Assembly (NCBI GenBank): GCA_014925825.1
Contig: JACGCK010000044.1
Location: forward strand, 62,001 to 126,000
DNA: 64,000 bases
From: Pholiota molesta
Lineage: Eukaryota > Basidiomycota > Agaricomycetes > Agaricales > Strophariaceae
Reading direction: 5' to 3'
Positions 22,685 through 38,729 of this stretch are shown piece by piece. The position numbers and the translations under genes are program-made. How positions within the stretch are numbered: position 1 is the first letter of the stretch; each line of letters begins with the position of its first letter. The notes beneath the pieces were generated by a model. That model had not been told where the DNA came from. It did not search any database and saw only the letters and a list, made by a program, of their open reading frames with translations.

Positions 22685-22847
22685 CGCCAACGACGAGTGG
22701 ACGTGTGGAGAAGGACAGCGCTGACCAGATTCAGTAGAACGATCAAGCTCGGCGGGCGGAATGGAGAAAGAGAAGAGAGAAGACCAGGAGAGGAGAGCAG
22801 AGGAGGGGAGAGCGGGATGAGAGAATGAGAGGGATATCCGTAGTCTT

Positions 22848-22854
22848 ATATATA
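22848..22854 (-). promoter_or_regulatory. TATA box of the leftward transcription unit, unit 1
   Basis: The minus strand reads GGGTATATATAAGAC, followed by a CT-rich leader of about 100 nt (CTCTCATCCCGCTCTCCCC) and then ATG at 22684. The same arrangement recurs at about 31478-31485 and 40878-40884. Confidence 0.55.
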
Positions 22855-22859
22855 CCCTT

Positions 22860-25690
22860 GGTAGATGTGTACGTACGTGGAATGAAAACGGTGGTATTGG
22901 AAACATATCGTCCAGGGTCCGCACGCGCTAAGCGAATATCAATCCGCATCTCCTCCTCCGTTTTCTCGTCCGCGCCCGTTGCTCGCCTTTGCTTGTGTCT
23001 TGTAAACCATACCAGTTATCAATAAGAGACTCATAGACAATTTTTATTATGACTTGAATATAGAAAAGCGACCTATTTATTGTGTTTTATTCAAGTTTGT
23101 TATTGAGTGTAAATCATGCAGTTCATTTTTCTACATTCGCAAAATTGCGAACCTCCTCTACGCAGCGGCCAAGGATAACTGCTACCCACACACCCACCAG
23201 TCCCTGACCCAGTAGGCCATACTCCTATGTCGTAAAACTATAGGGAAATGGCACTAGACTGCTTAATCCATGCAATGCTCCGAACCTAAGCATCCAGCAA
23301 ATGCATCGATTTACAGGCGGAAAGTTCTAGCGCGCAATCTTCGCTGGCAACGCACCCGAGAGAACCCTTGATGGCACTAATAACGACGTTTTACGTGGTT
23401 TTTTCCAGGTCCCCGTGCGATGCGCAATGGGCTGGAAACGCGAAACGGGGTGGGAGGAGAGGGTCATGCTCGGTACGGATATCCTTGCATGGCCTAGCCT
23501 GACCGCTCCATTTTCTTGGTGTCCGATAGAATCGCATTGGTGCTACGTATTACAGCATTCTCTAGGCTTTTGGATCGAATTGAGCCGGGCGAGCTCTGCA
23601 AACTCTTAGATTGGATTGATTGCATCTTGATTTCCGTCGTCTCGTACATCCCGCCACATCGCGGTTGCAGCAGTAAGAGATGGCAGTACTGTAGAAATGT
23701 ATGTAATATACAACCCTGATATGGACTAGATACGTTTTCAGCGTTTCAAATGGCGGATTGGGAGAGGAGGAGCGCGCCGTTATCAAAGTGCTACATATTT
23801 GAACATCCGTCTCTCCGTTCACCTGGAATAGAAATTTAAATTCGTAGAGCAACTAACAGTAACCGCGGCCGCATTTTCATGTGTGATGCAACTGTGCGCG
23901 ATCTTGAGAACATGTGCGTTTCGCCATATTCAGCACCGGCGCCTAAATCAGTGGCACGGTTCTCACGGCGCTTGGCCTCGTTCGCGCGTGGCGACAAGCT
24001 ACCAAGTGCTTTTTGAAGGAAGCTCCCTTCCACTTCAGCCCATATGGAAGAACTGACTCTAAATAAGGGCTGAATTCAAAAGGTAGAACTAAAATGATGA
24101 CCATTCGGTATCGCAAAATTACCAAAGTCCTGAATCAACTTGGTGATTTTGTCGTTCGAGAAGATAACCTGATCAACTGTTGATACTACATTAGACTAAT
24201 GTTTGTTTTACTCTCAAACCTCAGCACTCGTAGGAATTGGAGTTTTCGAAACGGTGGGAACACACGGGAACTGCTGTTCCGTTATGTAGCACGGCAGGAT
24301 CAGTGGCACAAATGATGTTATTTCCGGCGAATCATGCCATTGCGCGTATGCCAATATAAGTACTCGCTTCCCAGTTCCTGGATTTATTTTCTCCCCGGAA
24401 AGTAGAATCTATGTCGATAGATAGGCTTCCACAGCTTGTAATTGAATGGGACGCAAATGCTGTCACTTAAGCCGCTCGCAACGCTGCAACCTCGCGGGTA
24501 GACTCGACGGTTTAATGTAAATGATATCTGTGTGCACGCCATATCTTTTGTTCGCTCCGGAATGTGAGATCTATGCAAATTCGCATCTTGTATGTTTTAT
24601 CCGGCACTCCTGTACGTAGCCTATGCTTTGATGATATCGCCGCTTGCAATGCTTCCATGTTGCCCAGAATTACGTTCTCCGCACATAGCTTGAATTCTGA
24701 TGGCATTGCCGCTCGCAACGCTTCAACCCTGCTGAAGTTCCGTAGCTATTGTTATGGATTCCAATCTTGTATCAATTCTTCAACCATCTCATGGGCGTAT
24801 ACAGATACTGGGTATTTCATTGCAAGTGGTATATTGCCAATGCTTCTGATGATGTTTATAGAAGGAAGCAGTGTTTTTTGAATTTACGGCGGTAATTTGG
24901 GGATGGAGGCAAGGATCTAGAGCCCATTATGTACTTGGCTTCTTGTCGCGTTCATGAAACCGCACACAGTTTAAATCGGCGTGGTTACGTTTGGGTGGTG
25001 TCAATACGGGATTATGTATAAGGGAAGATTTTCTATTCTTGGAGATGAATAATGCGGCATGAGGAGCAGATGGTTTGTGGAATAAATTTTGGATCTGACT
25101 CGGAGAACTGTAAAGAAAAGAAATATATTGTGCTATGTTATTAGAGTAATAAAGCAAGAAATTATATCTCGGGGAGGGAAGACGTATAAGAAACTTGAAA
25201 GGTTTATCCCTGAGCCGTGAATCAGTGATTGTGCAGGGGTCGGGACGTCGGGACCAGTAACAGTAGTTTGAGTCTAAGTATTATGTAGGCTCTGTAATTG
25301 CCGTGCATTCCAAAATTTAGTGATCGGCGAAATGGTGATGGAGACGTGGAAGGATTGGTCCGGCTTGGCCTTCTGGGAGTATAAAGACTGGACACTTTTG
25401 GTTGGAATACGTACCATCCTAACCCGTCGTAATGCCCTATTCTATGGCCGCTCCCTATCCACCACCCTATCTATGATGGCGGTGCCATATCCTAGTGATC
25501 GCAGATATGAATACTCGCGCTGCGTCTTGTGCACTGATTGAGGTAATCTTTGATCGCCATCTTTGATTTAGGCGCCCATGTATAGCAGAAGGTCAACTTT
25601 TGGTTGCACATGGCATGCACATTACTTCTATGGCTGTAAGATGTCTCTTATGATGCCTGGATAGTGCTCTTGTTGTGCTAATTCCCCGTT
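22860..25690. other. unit 1 middle stretch, no confident gene
   Basis: Plus-strand frames of 64 aa (23415-23609) and 105 aa (24564-24881) have counterparts in units 2 and 3, but the copies are so similar that conservation says little. The 105-aa frame contains a weakly repeated phrase (DDIAACNAS, DGIAARNAS). An intron-acceptor-like TTTTTTCCAG precedes the first frame. Neither has a domain I recognise. Confidence 0.35.
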
Positions 25691-26457
25691 CTCAGTCAAA
25701 TTCGATATTTTGACTTCCCGTCGTCTGACTGCTGTTGTCAGTTTGATCGCACTTCAAATTCAATTTCTGGATGTCCCGGAAACACTCTGACATTATGGGC
25801 AAGTCATGACTCATTCCCCTGTTTGATTCTTAAACCTGATACTCACTCAGCTCTTACATCAGTTCTTCAAGTTTGATTTGATCTTCCGAGTGAGTTCCCA
25901 ATGCCCATGGCCGTCGACATGGGAGCTGATTAACTTTTGCAAGTTCTTCTTCGCGCTTAGGCCACTCCTCAATTCTAGTTCGATTTTTCGAGTTCCCGTG
26001 AGATGTTACCATTGATGGGAGATCTTATCAACTTCTTGAATGGAATAACGGATAAGGTGTGTGGTTGATGCTGTTGTGGGCCATTGTGCCATTATTAATT
26101 GGCCAGCTTATATTCTAATTAGATTTTTGGATTTCCGACGAGCACCACTACAGTCCCAATGTACGTGGTTTTGCTCTACTTGAAATTTGGTGCCTAATCT
26201 TGAAATTAGATTTTTGGACTTCCCGCGAGATCGCCCGCAAGTTGCCCGCAAGATATCTCTGTCGCGGTTTCTTATGGTGTCAATACTCCCAATATCTATT
26301 CTAATTAGATTTTTGGCTTTCCGGCGAGCGACATTACAGTCTCAATGTATGTGGCTTCGGTTTATTTGAATTTCTGTGTCTTACATTAAAATCAGAGATT
26401 TGGATTTCCGGCGACTCGTGAGATCACTTGGATTCAGATCACCCACAAGGGCCCTAT
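25690..26457 (+). repeat. tandemly duplicated short exons, unit 1
   Basis: A motif close to AATTAGATTTTTGGATTTCC recurs about eight times (near 25700, 25755, 25868, 25970, 26115, 26203, 26301, 26387). The best copies are flanked by an acceptor (AATTAG or ATCAG) and a donor: 26123-26160 followed by GTACGT, 26210-26240 followed by GTTGCC, 26309-26346 followed by GTATGT, 26396-26457 followed by GTATGT. Two of these exons are both 38 nt and end CAGTC(C/T)CAAT. A further exon-like piece, ATGGTCTTGTAAAG with donor GTAAGT, follows at about 26511. This looks like exon duplication inside a plus-strand intron-rich transcript of unknown product. Confidence 0.5.
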
Positions 26458-27196
26458 GTATGTGGTTCCAATCACGGCTTTTCCGGTCTGATACTGACTT
26501 TTCACCATACAGATGGTCTTGTAAAGTTTACAGGTGGAGATATTACAGTAGTAAGTGTTTCTAATTTAATTTGGGGACATTTGCTTACTGTGTAATTATC
26601 AGGAGGACTAGATCTCGTGGTATCTTATTTTTGTGGTCAGTGATTCATATTGGAACAATCGAAATTTGCCTAATTTGATATTTGCCTTGCAGATAGAAGT
26701 AGCCGTGAATCCATGATTTCTACGTGCGAGCCAGTTTCGAGTTTGACGAGGGATTGCTTGCTTTTGCAAGTGAGTTTGAGATAGGGTTTACTTCGCATTT
26801 GCGTGAACCCGATTATCCATCACGCAATACTCACTTCCGCGCACAAAGCGCATAAACTCGGCCGCGCAGTGGATAGGAATTACTTCACACAAACTCGATT
26901 ATGAGTCCATCGCCGTAGTAAGTACTCCCATTCTATTCCATTGCAAACTATCTAATAGCGGTACAGAGCACTTACATATGTAGATAGTGGCGGGGTGCGG
27001 AAAGTCATGCCCTTCGGGGTGGGCTGCACTCTGCGCGCACGGCGCCTGAACCCGACTGGACACTGTGACCTACGCTCATTTTCAAAAGCTTACCCCCGTT
27101 TAGGCAATTTCTCTACACAAAACAGCCAGTTTCACTCAGGATTTGTACAAAAGACTCACCAATTCCACATGCAAACCTTCGCCGAAAGTCCAGAAC
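26458..27196. other. unit 1 right end, no confident gene
   Basis: Probably continues the plus-strand transcript above: a TTGCAG acceptor near 26694 and a TTTTGCAA|GTGAGT donor near 26770 bracket one more exon. The final part, with TGCGCGCACGGCGCCTGAAC, runs into the truncated kinase of unit 2 at about 27216. Confidence 0.35.
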
Positions 27197-28189
<993 letters not shown>

Positions 28190-29316
28190 CATGTTGGGTT
28201 ATGGGTTACTCCAAGGCAGGGTGGCCGAGAGCTTGGATGATTGAATGAAACAGGCGCCCTCCTGGACTGGTTTTTGGAGAGAGCTAAAATGAAAAGACTT
28301 CAGCTTGCCTGTTATCAAGACTCGAGATACCGGGGAACACGAGAATTGGGAAGAAGGACTAGTTTTGTCCATGCCGTGCCTGTCTGGAAGTCCTAAACGG
28401 CGGAATTCTGACGCCAGGACACGTGCACTGTCGTGTAGGAAACATGGAGACGATAAGATAAGATAACGCAATACAGCACCAAGCCTCTACACCTACTCAC
28501 TACACTTCCTTGCTGCGGCCAACGACAGCTGCCCTGTTCCGCTCCGTCGTCTCATCCGCTCTCCGTCCTCTCCGCCGTCCCGGGTTCCGTCCCCTCCATC
28601 CTACGCACGTTACCGCCTCCACACACCTCATCCCCGACTGCGGACGACGTCCTCCGCGACACAGGGCGCAGATCAGCACTAGGGCTTCGACTGGTAAACC
28701 TAGTACACAACCTACGAGCTCGCAAACTCACCAGCGTGTTCGCATCAGCACCAACACGGCGCCGACATCAACACTCCTCTCACATCCGCCACACTAACCT
28801 CCAACGGACCCAACATCGGTCGTCCAGGAAGCGACAGCGCACACCCGGCGAGGGAAACATGGCTCCAACGCGTCCGCGAGTGATCGCTAACCGATCATCT
28901 TATCCGGTACGTCTGCGCTGTACAATGCGCGCCGGACACCTCACCCACACTCCCTGGACAGCAACGACGATGGCTGCCGACACTGGGCCCCATTGTGTAA
29001 GCGGCAAGTTCAACACCTACCCACCTGCTCGTCACAGCGCCAATGCCAACACCGCCCTCTGTGCCCAACTCTGCAATATCAGTGACAGCGCAGCGCACAC
29101 ACAACGACGGAAACACGTCTCCGCGGCATATCCCTTGGCAGCACACATCCCGCCGCGGATTCGTCGCCTCGACGCGCGCACGAACACCATCCCGATGCAT
29201 GCATCGTGTCTCCAGTACCACGAGCACATCGGAAAGCCATCCCAGGACGGACGACGTCAGTTCGGTATACGAGTAATTCCGGGCCACAGTCCACGGCGTT
29301 GGCCAGTCCCAGTTCA

Positions 29317-31315
29317 TCGGCACCCTCGCATACGCTGTAACACCTTGCTAAACGAATCGGCAGCACCTCCAGAACGGTATCCAGACATCACCACAACGAG
29401 CGGAACGGGGTGGGCCAGCGAACGCGAGGACGACGACGGAGCTCACATGGCGAGCATCCGACTTCAGACCGCATGGATAGACGGAGACTGAGAACAAGGG
29501 AGGGTGGTCCAAGGGCACCACGCAGCACAGACAGCGCGTACGCCCAGGTGTGTCCATCTCATCGGATCGTCTCTCCTCTCAGCGTCGCGCTCACAGCAGT
29601 GCGCTAGACAATACGGCGGCGCCGCGACGGCACCACTACCACAGACAACACCCATGGCGATGCGGAGCGTAGTCCGCAACGATACGACGGCGGTGGCGTA
29701 CGGCTTGCGGTGTGGCTTGGACGACGACAAGGGCTCGACTCGTATGGGTAGGGTAGGGGAGGAGAGCATCGGTGCGTACGTAGCTACAGCACACATCGGC
29801 TAGCGCTCAACTTACCAGCAGCACCTCCGGCGTGGCATGCAGAGACCACGGTGACGAGTGGAGCGCCCGATCAGGCCGTCTGGACGACATCTGCCTTCAG
29901 ATCGTACGGATCGTGGACCAGGGGCGCCCCAGGGCGCAGGAGCCACGCAGCGCGCACAGGGCGCAGGTCCCAGGTGTGTATCATCCCCACCTCTCTGCAT
30001 CATGCTCACAGGAGTCAGATGGGCACACCAGCGGCGCAGGAACGACGGTACTGCAGCTGCGAACGACAAGGGCGATACACGGATCCCGGAGCAGAGTCAG
30101 CCATGACACGGCGACGCTGGGATACGGCGTCAGCGACTCACGGTGTGGATGGGGCGACAACGGCACGGCTGTTGGGGGCGAGAGCAACGCTGCGCAGCTG
30201 GGGGAATACATCAGTGAGCGCGACGTTGCCTTCCACCATAATGGCCTTACTCACCGCATCATGGCCTTGAACGCGATAGCGCTGCCTTTCGCCCTGCGCC
30301 AACCCGCGGAACGTCTAGGAATCACGGCGAAGTCACCACAGCAACACCATGAGCTCGCCGATCCCGACGAGCAGGTCCACGACGATATGGCCGCCTCTCT
30401 CCCCGCCCCCTCGCACCCGCCGTTGTCCATGCCGCTGGCCCTACGCCCACTCTGACACTCGACCCCACGGGCATCTCAGTGGGCGGCGTATGGGCTGCGC
30501 CACACGGTAGCGTGAAGGGATCGAAATGCGGGTCAGCAACGCGACGACCGCCGTCGAGGAGGAGATGGACGACTCACCGGGTGCGGTACGACGACGACGA
30601 CGAGGAAGGCGATGTGCGCGGGCGGGCGTCACTGTGTGCGGCGCTGATTCGCCCATGCAGGAACTCCTCACCTGCGTCAGGCCTGAAACCGCCGTGCGGC
30701 GCAGACGCGGGTTCGCGGGAGGGCGCCTCGTCCTGGCGCGTGGAATGACGGCGATGCGAACGGCTCGGTGGCTAAGAGACGAAGACGGCCCATCTGTTCC
30801 ACTTACTAACGAGGCCGACGACGACAACGGAAAGCGGATGAGATGGATGCGAACGGCGTTCTTACTATGCCTCGGGATAAGGGTGAGCAGGTTTATTAGA
30901 ACGCTGGTAACGTTTACTCACCGCTTTATCCAGCACCGGCGCTGTCTGACCGAGTCCACAAAGGCACGGCGCCAGGCGTATCGCGCATATATTCGGCGAG
31001 GACGGAAGGCGCTATGGGTCGTGGTAAGCAATATCACGGCTGCAGAGACGAGGAACAACCTACTTACTGCGCGTCCCAGATGACTGTCGAAGCTCGAAAG
31101 GCTATCTGCGGAGGGAAGACGACATTGTGCGGTGCGTATGCCATGTGAAGGACAGCGCTCACCTCGTACATAGATCCTTGTACGCGGCATGGATTGTGAC
31201 CGCGTGCGCAGCTAGGTTCTGTACGGCTCTGTGCTGTAGCCGTCGCAAGGTGCGGCGCATTAGCGGTTTGGCTTATCACTCAAGAATGCGGACAGCTCAC
31301 CTGTAGGGACGACAT
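29317..31315 (-). other. intron-dense leftward transcription unit, unit 2
   Basis: Same layout as in unit 1, with ATG at 31315 (ATGTCGTCCCTACAG then GTGAGC). Differences lie in the second exon (71 nt against 54 nt in unit 1) and the third, where one base is missing after the acceptor; with these the spliced frame hits a stop at once, so this copy looks broken if it is coding. In the fifth exon a 3-nt change at the acceptor (GGCATAG) removes one codon without breaking frame. TATA element at about 31478-31485. Confidence 0.4.
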
Positions 31316-31477
31316 CGCCATCGACGAGTGGACGTGTGGAGAAGGACAGCGCTGACCAGATTCAGTAGAACGATCGAGCTCGGCGGGCGGAATGGAGAGA
31401 GAGAAGAGAGAAGACCAGGAGAGGAGAGCAGAGGAGGGGAGAGCGGGATGAGAGAATGAGAGGGATATCCGTAGTCT

Positions 31478-31485
31478 TATATATA
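31478..31485 (-). promoter_or_regulatory. TATA box of the leftward transcription unit, unit 2
   Basis: Copy of the unit 1 TATATATAAG element, again followed on the minus strand by a CT-rich leader. Confidence 0.5.
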
Positions 31486-31489
31486 CCCT

Positions 31490-34310
31490 TGGTAGATGTG
31501 TACGTACATGGAATGAAAACGGTGTATTGGAAACATATCGTCCAGGGTCCGCATGCGCTAAGCGAATATCGATCCGCATCTCCTCCTCCGTTTTCTCGTC
31601 CGCGTCCGTTGCTCGCCTTTGCTTGTGTCTTGTAAACCATACCAGTTATCAATAAGAGACTCATATCCAATTCTTATTATGACTTGAATACAGAGAAGCG
31701 ACTTATTTATTGTGTTTTATTTCAAGTTTCTTATTGAGTGTAGATCATGCAGTTCATGTTTCTACATTCGCAAAATTGCGAACCTCCTCTGCGCAGCGGC
31801 CAAGGATCATTGCTACTCACACACCCACCAATCCCTGACCCAGTAGGCCATACTCCTATGTCGTAAAACTATAGGGAAATGGCACTAGACTGCTTAATCC
31901 ATGCAATGCTCCGAACCTAAGCATCCAGCAAATGCATCGATTTGCAGGCGGAAAGTTCTAGCGCGCAATCTTCGCAGGCAACGCACCCGAGAGGACCCTT
32001 GATGGCACTAATAACGACGTCTTACGTGGTTTTTTCCAGGTCCCCGTGCGATGCGCAATGGCCTGGAAACGCGAAACGGGGTGGGAGGAGAGGGTCATGC
32101 TCGGTACGGATATCCTTGCATGGCCCAGCCTGACCGCTCCATTCTCTTGGTGTCCGATAGAATCGCATTGGTGCTACGTATTACAACGTTCCCTAGGCTT
32201 TTGGATCGAATTGAGACGGGCGCGCTCTGCAAACTCTGAGATTGGATTGATTGCATCTTGATTTCCGTTGTCTCGTACATCCCGCCACATCGCGGTTGCA
32301 GCAGTAAGAGATGGCAGTACTGTAGAGATGTATGTAATATACAACTTTGATATAGACTAGATACGTTTTCAGCGTTTCAAATGGCGGATTGGGAGAGGAG
32401 GAGCGCGCCGTTATCAAAGTGCTACATATTTGAACATCCGTCTCTCTGTTCACCTGGAATAGAAATTTAAATTCGTAGAGCAACTAACAGTATCCGCGGC
32501 CGCATTTTCATGTGTAATGCAACTGTGCGCGATCTTGAGAACATGTGCGTTTCGCCATATTCAGCACCGGCGCCTAAATCAGTGGCACGGTTCTCACGGT
32601 GCTTGGCCTCGTTCGCGCGTGGCGACAAGCTACCAAGTGCTTTTTGAAGGAAGCTCCCTTCCACTTCAGCCCATATGGAAGAACCGACTCAAAATAAGGG
32701 CTGAATTCGAAAGGTAAAACTGAAATGATGACCATTCGGTATCGCAAAATTACCAAACTCCTGAATCAACTTGGTGATTTTGTCGTTCGAGAAGATAACC
32801 TACTCAACTGTTGATACTACATTGGACTAATGTTTATTTTACTCTCAAATCTCAGCACTCATAAGAGTTTTAGAAACGGTGGAATCACACGGGAGGTGCT
32901 GTCCCGTTATGTAGCATGGCAGGATCAGTGGCACAAATGATGTTATTTCCGGCGAATCATGCCCTTGCGCGTATGCCAACGTAAGTACTCGCTTCCAGTT
33001 CCCGAATTTATTGTCTCCCCGGAAAGTAGAACCTATGTCGATGGGTAGGCTTCCACAGATTGTAATTGAATGGGACGCAAATGCTGTCACTTGAGCCGCT
33101 CGCAACGCTGCAACCTCGCGGGTAGACTCGACGGTTTAATGTAAATGATATCTGTGTGCACGCCATATCTTTTGTTCGCTCCGGAATGTGAGATCTATGC
33201 AAATTCGCATCTTGTATGTTTTATCCGGCACTCCTGTACGTAGCCTATGCTTTGATGATATCGCCGCTTGCAATGCTTCCATCTTGCCCAGAATTACGTT
33301 CTTCGTACATAGCTTGAATTTTGATGGCATTGCCGCTCGCAACGCTTCAACCCTGCTGAAGTTCCGTAGCTATTGTTATGGATTCCAATCTTGTATCAAT
33401 TCTTCAACCATCTCATGGGCGTATACAGATACTGGGTATTTCATTGCAAGTGGTATATTGCCAATGCTTCTGATGATGTTTATAGAAGGAAGCAGTGTTT
33501 TTTGAATTTACGGCGGTAATTTGGAGATGGAGGCAAGGATCTAGAGCCCATTATGTACTTGGCTTCTTGTCGCGTTCGTGAAACAGCACACAGTTTAAAT
33601 CGACGTGGTTACGTTTGGGTGGTGTCAATACGGGATTATGTATAAGGGAAGATTTTCTATTCTTGGAGATGAATAATGTGGCATGAGGAGCAGATGGTTT
33701 GTGGAATAAATTTTGGATCTGACTCGGAGAACTGTAAAGAAAAGAAATATATTGTACTATGTTATTAGAGTAATAAAGCAAGGAATTATATCTTGGGGAG
33801 GGAAGAGGTATAAGAAACTTGAAAGGTTTATCCCTGAGCCGTGAATCAGCGATTGTGCAGGGGTCGGGACGTCGGGACCAGTAACAGTAGTTTGAGTCTA
33901 AGTATTATGTAGGCTCTGTATTTGCCGTGCATTCCAAAATTTAGTGATTGGCGAAATGGTGATGGAGACGTGGAAGGATTGGTCCGGCTTGGCCTTCTGG
34001 GAGTATAAAGACTGGACACTTTTGGTTGGAATACGTACCATCCTAACTCGTCGTAATGCCCTATTCTATGCTCGCTCCCTATCCACCACCCTATCTATGA
34101 TGGCGGTGTTATATCCTAGTGATCGCAGATATGAATACTCGCGCTGCGTCTTGCGCACTGATTGAGGTAATCTTTGATCGCCATCTTTGATTTAGGCGCC
34201 CATGTATAGCAGAAGGTCAACTTTTGGTTGCGCATGGCATGCACAATACTTCTATGGCTGTAAGATGTCTCTTATGATGCCTGGATAGTGCTCTTGTTGT
34301 GCTAATTCCC
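31490..34310. other. unit 2 middle stretch, no confident gene
   Basis: Counterpart of 22860-25690, with similar short plus-strand frames at 32046-32261 and 33188-33505. No domain recognised. Confidence 0.35.
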
Positions 34311-34314
34311 CATT

Positions 34315-35062
34315 CTCAGTCAAATTCGATATTTTGACTTCCCGTCGTCTGACTGCTGTTGTCTGTTTGATCGCACTTCAAATTCAATTTTTGGATGTCC
34401 CGGAAACACTCTGACATTATGGGCAAGTCATGACTCATTCCCCTGTTTGATTCTTAAACCTGATACTCACTCAGCTCTTAGATCAGTTCTCAAGTTTGAT
34501 TTGATCTTCCGAGTGAGTTCCCAATGCCCATGGCCGTCGACGTGGGATCTGATTAACTTTTGCAAGTTCTTCTTCGCGCTTAGGCCACTCTTCAATTCTA
34601 GTTCGATTTTTCGAGTTCCCGTGAGATGTTACCATTGATGGGAGATCTTATCAACTTCTTGAATGGAATAACGGATAAGGTGTGTGGTTGATGCTGTTGT
34701 GGGCCATTGTGCCATTATTAATTGGCCAGCTTATATTCTAATTAGATTTTTGGATTTCCGACGAGCAACACTACAGTCCCAATGTACGTGGTTTTGCTCT
34801 ACTTAAAATTTGGTGCCTAATCTTGAAATTAGATTTTTGGACTTCCCGCGAGATCGCCCGCAAGTTGCCCGCAAGATATCTCTGTCGCGGTTTCTTATGG
34901 TGTCAATACTCCCAATATCTATTCTAATTAGATTTTTGGCTTTCCAGCGAGCGACATTACAGTCTCAATGTATGTGGCTTCGGTTTATTTGAATTTCTGT
35001 ACTTACGTTCAAATCAGAGATTTAGATTTCCGGCGAGATCACCCACAAGGTCTCTATGTAAG
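34315..35062 (+). repeat. tandemly duplicated short exons, unit 2
   Basis: Copy of the unit 1 exon-duplication block, with the same ATTTTTGG.TTTCC core and GTACGT/GTATGT donors. The last repeat is shorter than in unit 1: the stretch between TTTCCGGCGA and GATCACCCACAAGG has lost about 24 nt. Confidence 0.5.
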
Positions 35063-35725
35063 TGGTTCCAATCACGGCTCGGTCTGATATTGACTTTTCA
35101 CCATACAGATGGTCTCGTCAACTTTGCAGGTGGAGATATTTGACCAGTAAGTGTTTCTAAGTTAATTTGGGGACATTTGCTTACTGTGTAGTTATTAGGA
35201 CTTGGTCTCGCAGTATTTTGTTTTTGTGGTTAGTGATTCACATTGGAATGATTAAAAATTGCCTTATCTGATCTTTGCCATGCAGATAGAAGTAGCCGTG
35301 AATCCATGATTTCTACGTGCGAGCCAGTTTCGAGTTTGACGAGATCTTGCTTGCTTTTGCAAGTGAGTTTGAGATAGGGTTTACTTCGCATTTGCGTGAA
35401 CCCGATTATCCATCACGCCATACTCACAAAGCGCATTAACTCGGCCGCGCAGTGGATAGGAATTACTTCACACGAATGAGTCCATCGCCGCTCGCGCAAT
35501 CACCGTAGTAAGTACTTCCATTCTATTCCATTGCAAACTATCTAATAGAGGTACAGAGCACTTATGTACGTAGATAGTGACGGGGTGCGGAAAGTCATGC
35601 CCTTCGGGGTGGGCTGCACTCTGCGCGCACGGCGCCTGAACCCGACTGGACACTGTGACCTACGCTCATTTCAGAAAACTTACCCCCGTTTAGGCAATTT
35701 CTCTACACAAAACAGCCAGTTTCAC

Positions 35726-37583
<1,858 letters not shown>

Positions 37584-38729
37584 CATGTTGGGTTATGGGT
37601 TACTCCAAGGCAGGGTGGCCGAGAGCTTGGATGATTGAATGAAACAGGCGTCCTCCTGGACTGGTTTTTGGCGAGAGAGCGACTTCAGCTTGCCTGTTAT
37701 CAAGACTCAAGATACCGGGGAACACGAGAATTGGGAAGAAGGAATAGTTTGTCCATGCCGTGCCTGTCTGGAAGTCCTAAACGGACGGAATTCTGACGCC
37801 AGGACACGTGCACTGTCGTGTAGGAAACATGGAGACGATAAGATAAGATAACGGAATACAGCACCCAAAATAGCATTTGACTGTCACTGCGCTCGACACC
37901 TGCTACTCACTGCACTTCCTTGCTGCCCTGTTCCGCTCCGTCGTCTCATCCGCTCTCCGTCCTCTCCGCCGTCCCGGGTCCCGTCCACTCCAGCCTACGC
38001 ACGTTACCGCCTCCACACACCTCATCCCCGACTGCGGACGACGTCCTCCGCGACACAGGGCGCCGATCAGCACTAGGGCTTCGACGGGTAAGCCTAGTAC
38101 GCGACCTACGAGCTCGCAAACTCACCAGCGTGCTCGCAGCAGCACCAACACGGCGCCGACATCAACACTCCTCTCACATCCGCCACACTAACCTCCAACG
38201 GACGCAACATCGGTCGTCCAGGAAGCGACAGCGCACACCCGGCGAGGGAAACATGGCTCCAACGCGTCCGCGAGTGATCGCTAACCGATCATCTTATCCG
38301 GTACGTCTGGGCTGTACAATGCGCGCCGGACACCTCACCCACACTCCCTGGACAGCAACGACGATGGCTGCCGACACTGGGCCCCATTGTGTAAGCGGCA
38401 AGTTCAACACCTACCCACCTGCTCGTGACAGCGCCAATGCCAACACCGCCCTCTGTGCTCAACTCTGCAATATCAGTGACAGCGCAGCGCACACACAACG
38501 ACGGAAACACGGCTCCACGGCATACCCCTTGGCAGCACACATCCCGCCGCGGATTCGTTGCCTCGACGCGCGAAAGAACACCATCCCGATGCATGCATCG
38601 TGTCTCCAGTACCACGAGCACATCGGAAAGCCATCCCAGGACGGACGACGTCAGTTCGGTATACGAGCAAATCCGGGCCACAGTCCACGGCTTTGGCAAG
38701 TCAGTTCATCGGCACCCTCGCATACGCCG

